Shown here: positions 61,063 to 64,000 of the stretch, in pieces
Numbering within the stretch: position 1 is the stretch's first letter
Layout of the letters: every line of letters begins with the position of its first letter
Assembly: GCA_013398955.1 (NCBI GenBank)
Contig: VWPU01019389.1
Span: 19,482 to 83,481, forward strand
DNA from: Callaeas wilsoni
Lineage: Eukaryota > Chordata > Aves > Passeriformes > Callaeidae
DNA length: 64,000 bases
Direction of reading: 5' to 3'
The notes under the pieces: generated by a model
What the model saw: only the letters and a program-made list of their open reading frames with translations
What the model was told of the DNA's origin: nothing
The model's database searches: none
Program-made: the position numbers and the translations under genes

Positions 61063-63816
61063 ATTGAATCAAGGCTATAGACAGGTTAATAAAATGGGTT
61101 AATATATGCAATCTGGAAACAAAAATTAAACAACATGTTTCTGGAATATTAGCGTTATAAGCATTGTCTCATTCTAGCTCAATTCCCTAAATTACTATTG
61201 GATTTGTAATGTCCTTGACACTGTCTCTCTCTCATTTCTTGAAGAAATGCAGATTATTGTACTAGATTATAATCAGCTGGCTAAAGTACAGCTCGAAGCT
61301 CATGATTCTATCCAGAGCAATTCAGAACAAAACAACCTTACTTCAAAAGGAGTTTATTCACCAAAATTCATTTTCAAAGAAAATCTGCCAAATCTTTTCC
61401 ACTGACACATACCTGTAATTCCCTCTGTATAAATATTCATGTGCTGTGAATAAGAAGTAGAAAACATTTATTATTTTTCAATATTTACTCTAGAACTAGT
61501 TACACGAAGGTACTTATTGTACAACAAAATACAGGAGTTTACACTCCCATCAAAAGTTGCTTCTAAATAGATCATAAAATCCATTGTGAATATTTAAGTC
61601 AAGAGTAATAACATGGTGTCATATACTCACACAGTATAATGCAGTAACACTCTGCATTTTGACATCTGCCCAGACAGATGTTTAGAACAAAGTTCCTCAG
61701 ATTCTTTCTTCTTTTTTTCTTTTTTTTTTTTTAAGTTGCATGGAAAAGAATCTGGGAATCATCTTTTATATCGGAGCTACTTAGTACAATTTAACTGTCA
61801 ACAGATTAATTAATTTAAATGTAGAATTACTGTGGAAGCCAAAATCTCACATAAGCCTTGAAGGAAAAGAAAACAAAGAAAAAAAGAATAGCCTCGTAGC
61901 AACATCCTGACCTTAGGAAACATATACATTTATATATGAATAGGATGCAGGATTCCCATTTACACAATCTATAGGATGCACACAGAGTAAATATCTAAAA
62001 TCCCATAATTTACCTTTCTGCTGTTTTCTCATCATCTTTAGCACAGGCAGGAGCAGCACTGACAGTCAACAGATATTTTCCCACTATACTCCTTCAGAAG
62101 GACTACATTAATTAGTAGTTACTAATTATTTTGCCCATAGCAACACTGCTGGTAAACATCAAGGCATATATTTATTTAAAGTAGTTGCAGAGGGATCTCT
62201 TTTTATAACTCTACATCTTGTGATTTCTGGGGTTTAGATCCATGTTGAAACATGCACATGACCACATGCTGACTGCCAAATTCATTGTAATGTAGGGCAT
62301 GTTTCAGGGATAGTCCTTTAAACATAGTTAGCAGGGGTTTTTTGAAGGCTTGCTGGTTGGCTTATTTATTATGAAGATTTGTCAGGCAGCACAGTTAAGT
62401 TAATCAGGAACCAATAAAAGATTTAAGTTCAGAGATATAAACGGATTGATTTATTGCTCACAAAGGTTTTTGGCTTCTCAACGGGAACTCATGAAAACAT
62501 GTTGCTATGGTTACTTTGGAAACTGATACCTTTTTATACCCTACTAATATATAGGAATTTGAGAGAGGTACCTATCGCTCCCAGGGACTTATATGCAAAT
62601 TTATTATTATTATTATCATTATTAAACTTTTTAATTTAATTTTTTTCTAATTTTTGCTATGCACATATGAAAATAACGCAAAACTTTCTTTGTTTTGAAA
62701 TGTCTGTGCCGACTCCAAGTTTTCCTAACACCAGGAGAGTCATATCTCATTTTGTGTCCCTGCCTTGTTCATCATTTTTGCAGTTTCCACCAAAAATCAA
62801 TCAGACCACATCATTTTAAAAACAAAGGTGCCAGCCAAAGGATACTCACACGTTCTTGCATTGACATCTTCTCCAACACGTAAGTCCAAAAGAAGAAAAG
62901 CACAATGTTAAATATACTTAAAATTGAATGTAAACTGTCCTGCTGAATTTTTTGGGGGTCTTTTGCTGTTTGTTTTTTGGGATTTTTTTTAGCTTACTGG
63001 ACATGTTACCCAATCTCACTGGTGAATATTATGCAAGTTTTTTCCCCTAACTGCTGTCATGATCATCTCTATGCTGAGCATGCAATTTGGCTTGGGCTGG
63101 CTGGAATATGCATTGCGTATGCTTTTCCTAAATGTTGATGTGATTGGTCTCCCAGGGTCCAACAGAGACAGGGTAAAGATTTCAAAAGACACTATGGGCT
63201 CCATAGCCTTGCTGCTGTATTTTGGGGGGTAATTTTTAGGCACCTGAATTTACACTTGGGTTTCAAGATCTTGCTGGCTTTTAGGATCAGGACAAACTGG
63301 ACCATAAGCACGCCTGTCCATTCTGTGTGTACCACTCAGACCACCAATATCTCATTATCATCGAAAATCACTGTACTTTCCTCCAAAAAAGAGCTCCTGA
63401 GCCAGTTAGACATTTGGCCCAAACTATTAATCAAACTTGCACTCAGGTTTGTACCAGAAATAAAGACTGTGCTTTCCAGCCCCTGCCAAGGCTCCAGTGG
63501 AGGTGGAGCTGGGGCTGGACTGCTCACACTGCTCTGGATTCAGCCTACAAAAACCATTAGCAGTGTCACCCAGCATATAGATTACCAAATAAATGATGGC
63601 CACGTGTGACTTGTGAGGCTAAAGGTACTCTCTCTCAAGGTGTTCTGATGACATCACCATAAACCCAGAGGGCAAAGCTCAGCTAGTTTATGATGTCACC
63701 AGAAGGCTTCTCCGGGTTGCTGTCATAGTTCATGGTCATTATTTTCTGTAACAGGAGGAGCATATGCACCCACATCCCAGCAGAGTTCTGATCCCCACTG
63801 GCCTTCTTTTCATGCA
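61063..63816. other. AT-rich non-coding sequence, no gene seen
   Basis: No gene recognised. It contains a polypyrimidine tract (61702-61732) and a (TTA)n run (62601-62624). The frames at 63.0-63.6 kb (up to 117 codons) overlap on both strands and show no domains. Two CRE-like words in inverted order lie at 63649-63656 (TGACATCA) and 63691-63698 (TGATGTCA). Confidence 0.5.
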
Positions 63817-64000
63817 TATATTTAAGTAAATATATCTTTTCATATATATATTTGAATAACCATAATTAAATAGATTTTTTATTTTGTGTATATATATCTA
63901 TATTGCATATATTGTGTATGTACCTTTAACATACATATGAAATCTGCATCTGTACTTTTTATGTAATTTTCACATGTGTATATATATAAATTATATATAT
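63817..64000. repeat. AT-rich low-complexity region with TA runs
   Basis: Nearly pure A/T sequence with repeated TATATA and CATATAT words up to the window end. It probably continues beyond. No gene or motif of note. Confidence 0.85.

Overview
The window looks like vertebrate, almost certainly avian, intergenic DNA, and no protein-coding gene can be supported in it. It is AT-rich and poor in CpG. The longest open frames (about 130-170 codons) are what 64 kb of such DNA gives by chance, and none resembles a known protein family apart from a decayed CR1 reverse-transcriptase tail. Bird origin is shown by the transposons: a truncated CR1 LINE on the minus strand with its ORF2 C-terminus (57.47-57.98 kb), a CR1 3' tail on the plus strand (6.80-6.86 kb), and a tRNA-derived SINE with a CR1 tail (52.75-52.89 kb). 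The SINE has recognisable A and B boxes and, from memory, matches the TguSINE1 type of songbirds, so a passerine is the best guess. Intact LTR elements, tRNA or rRNA genes and CRISPR arrays were not seen.

Layout. 1-9.7 kb is mostly unremarkable unique sequence with short low-complexity tracts, one AT-rich homeodomain-site-like block (3.84-4.09 kb), a CR1 tail and a G-quadruplex-type motif (8.92 kb). 9.77-19.5 kb looks like a cluster of regulatory (conserved non-coding) elements: long stretches rich in TAAT, TGACA and ATGCAAA-like words with little repeat content. It holds the two most notable signals in the window. One is a pair of diverged copies of the same non-coding element at 9.91-10.21 and 11.10-11.52 kb. 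The other is a group of eight TGACA/TGTCA words in about 250 bp (15.84-16.09 kb). 19.5-29.2 kb continues in this style with perfect palindromes and a small CpG-dense patch at 28.0-28.1 kb. From 29.2 kb to the end the sequence is mainly ordinary unique DNA with scattered old repeats: palindromic interspersed repeats at 31.1, 36.1 and 61.0 kb, a pentamer tandem repeat at 44.2 kb, the SINE and CR1 copies, and an AT-rich end. AT-rich, regulatory-looking blocks lie at 32.5-33.1 and 37.5-38.06 kb.

There is no pathway or operon to describe. The most plausible reading is part of a gene desert carrying long-range enhancers for a developmental gene outside the window. That gene cannot be identified from this sequence. 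Conservation is inferred from sequence character only, because no alignment could be run.
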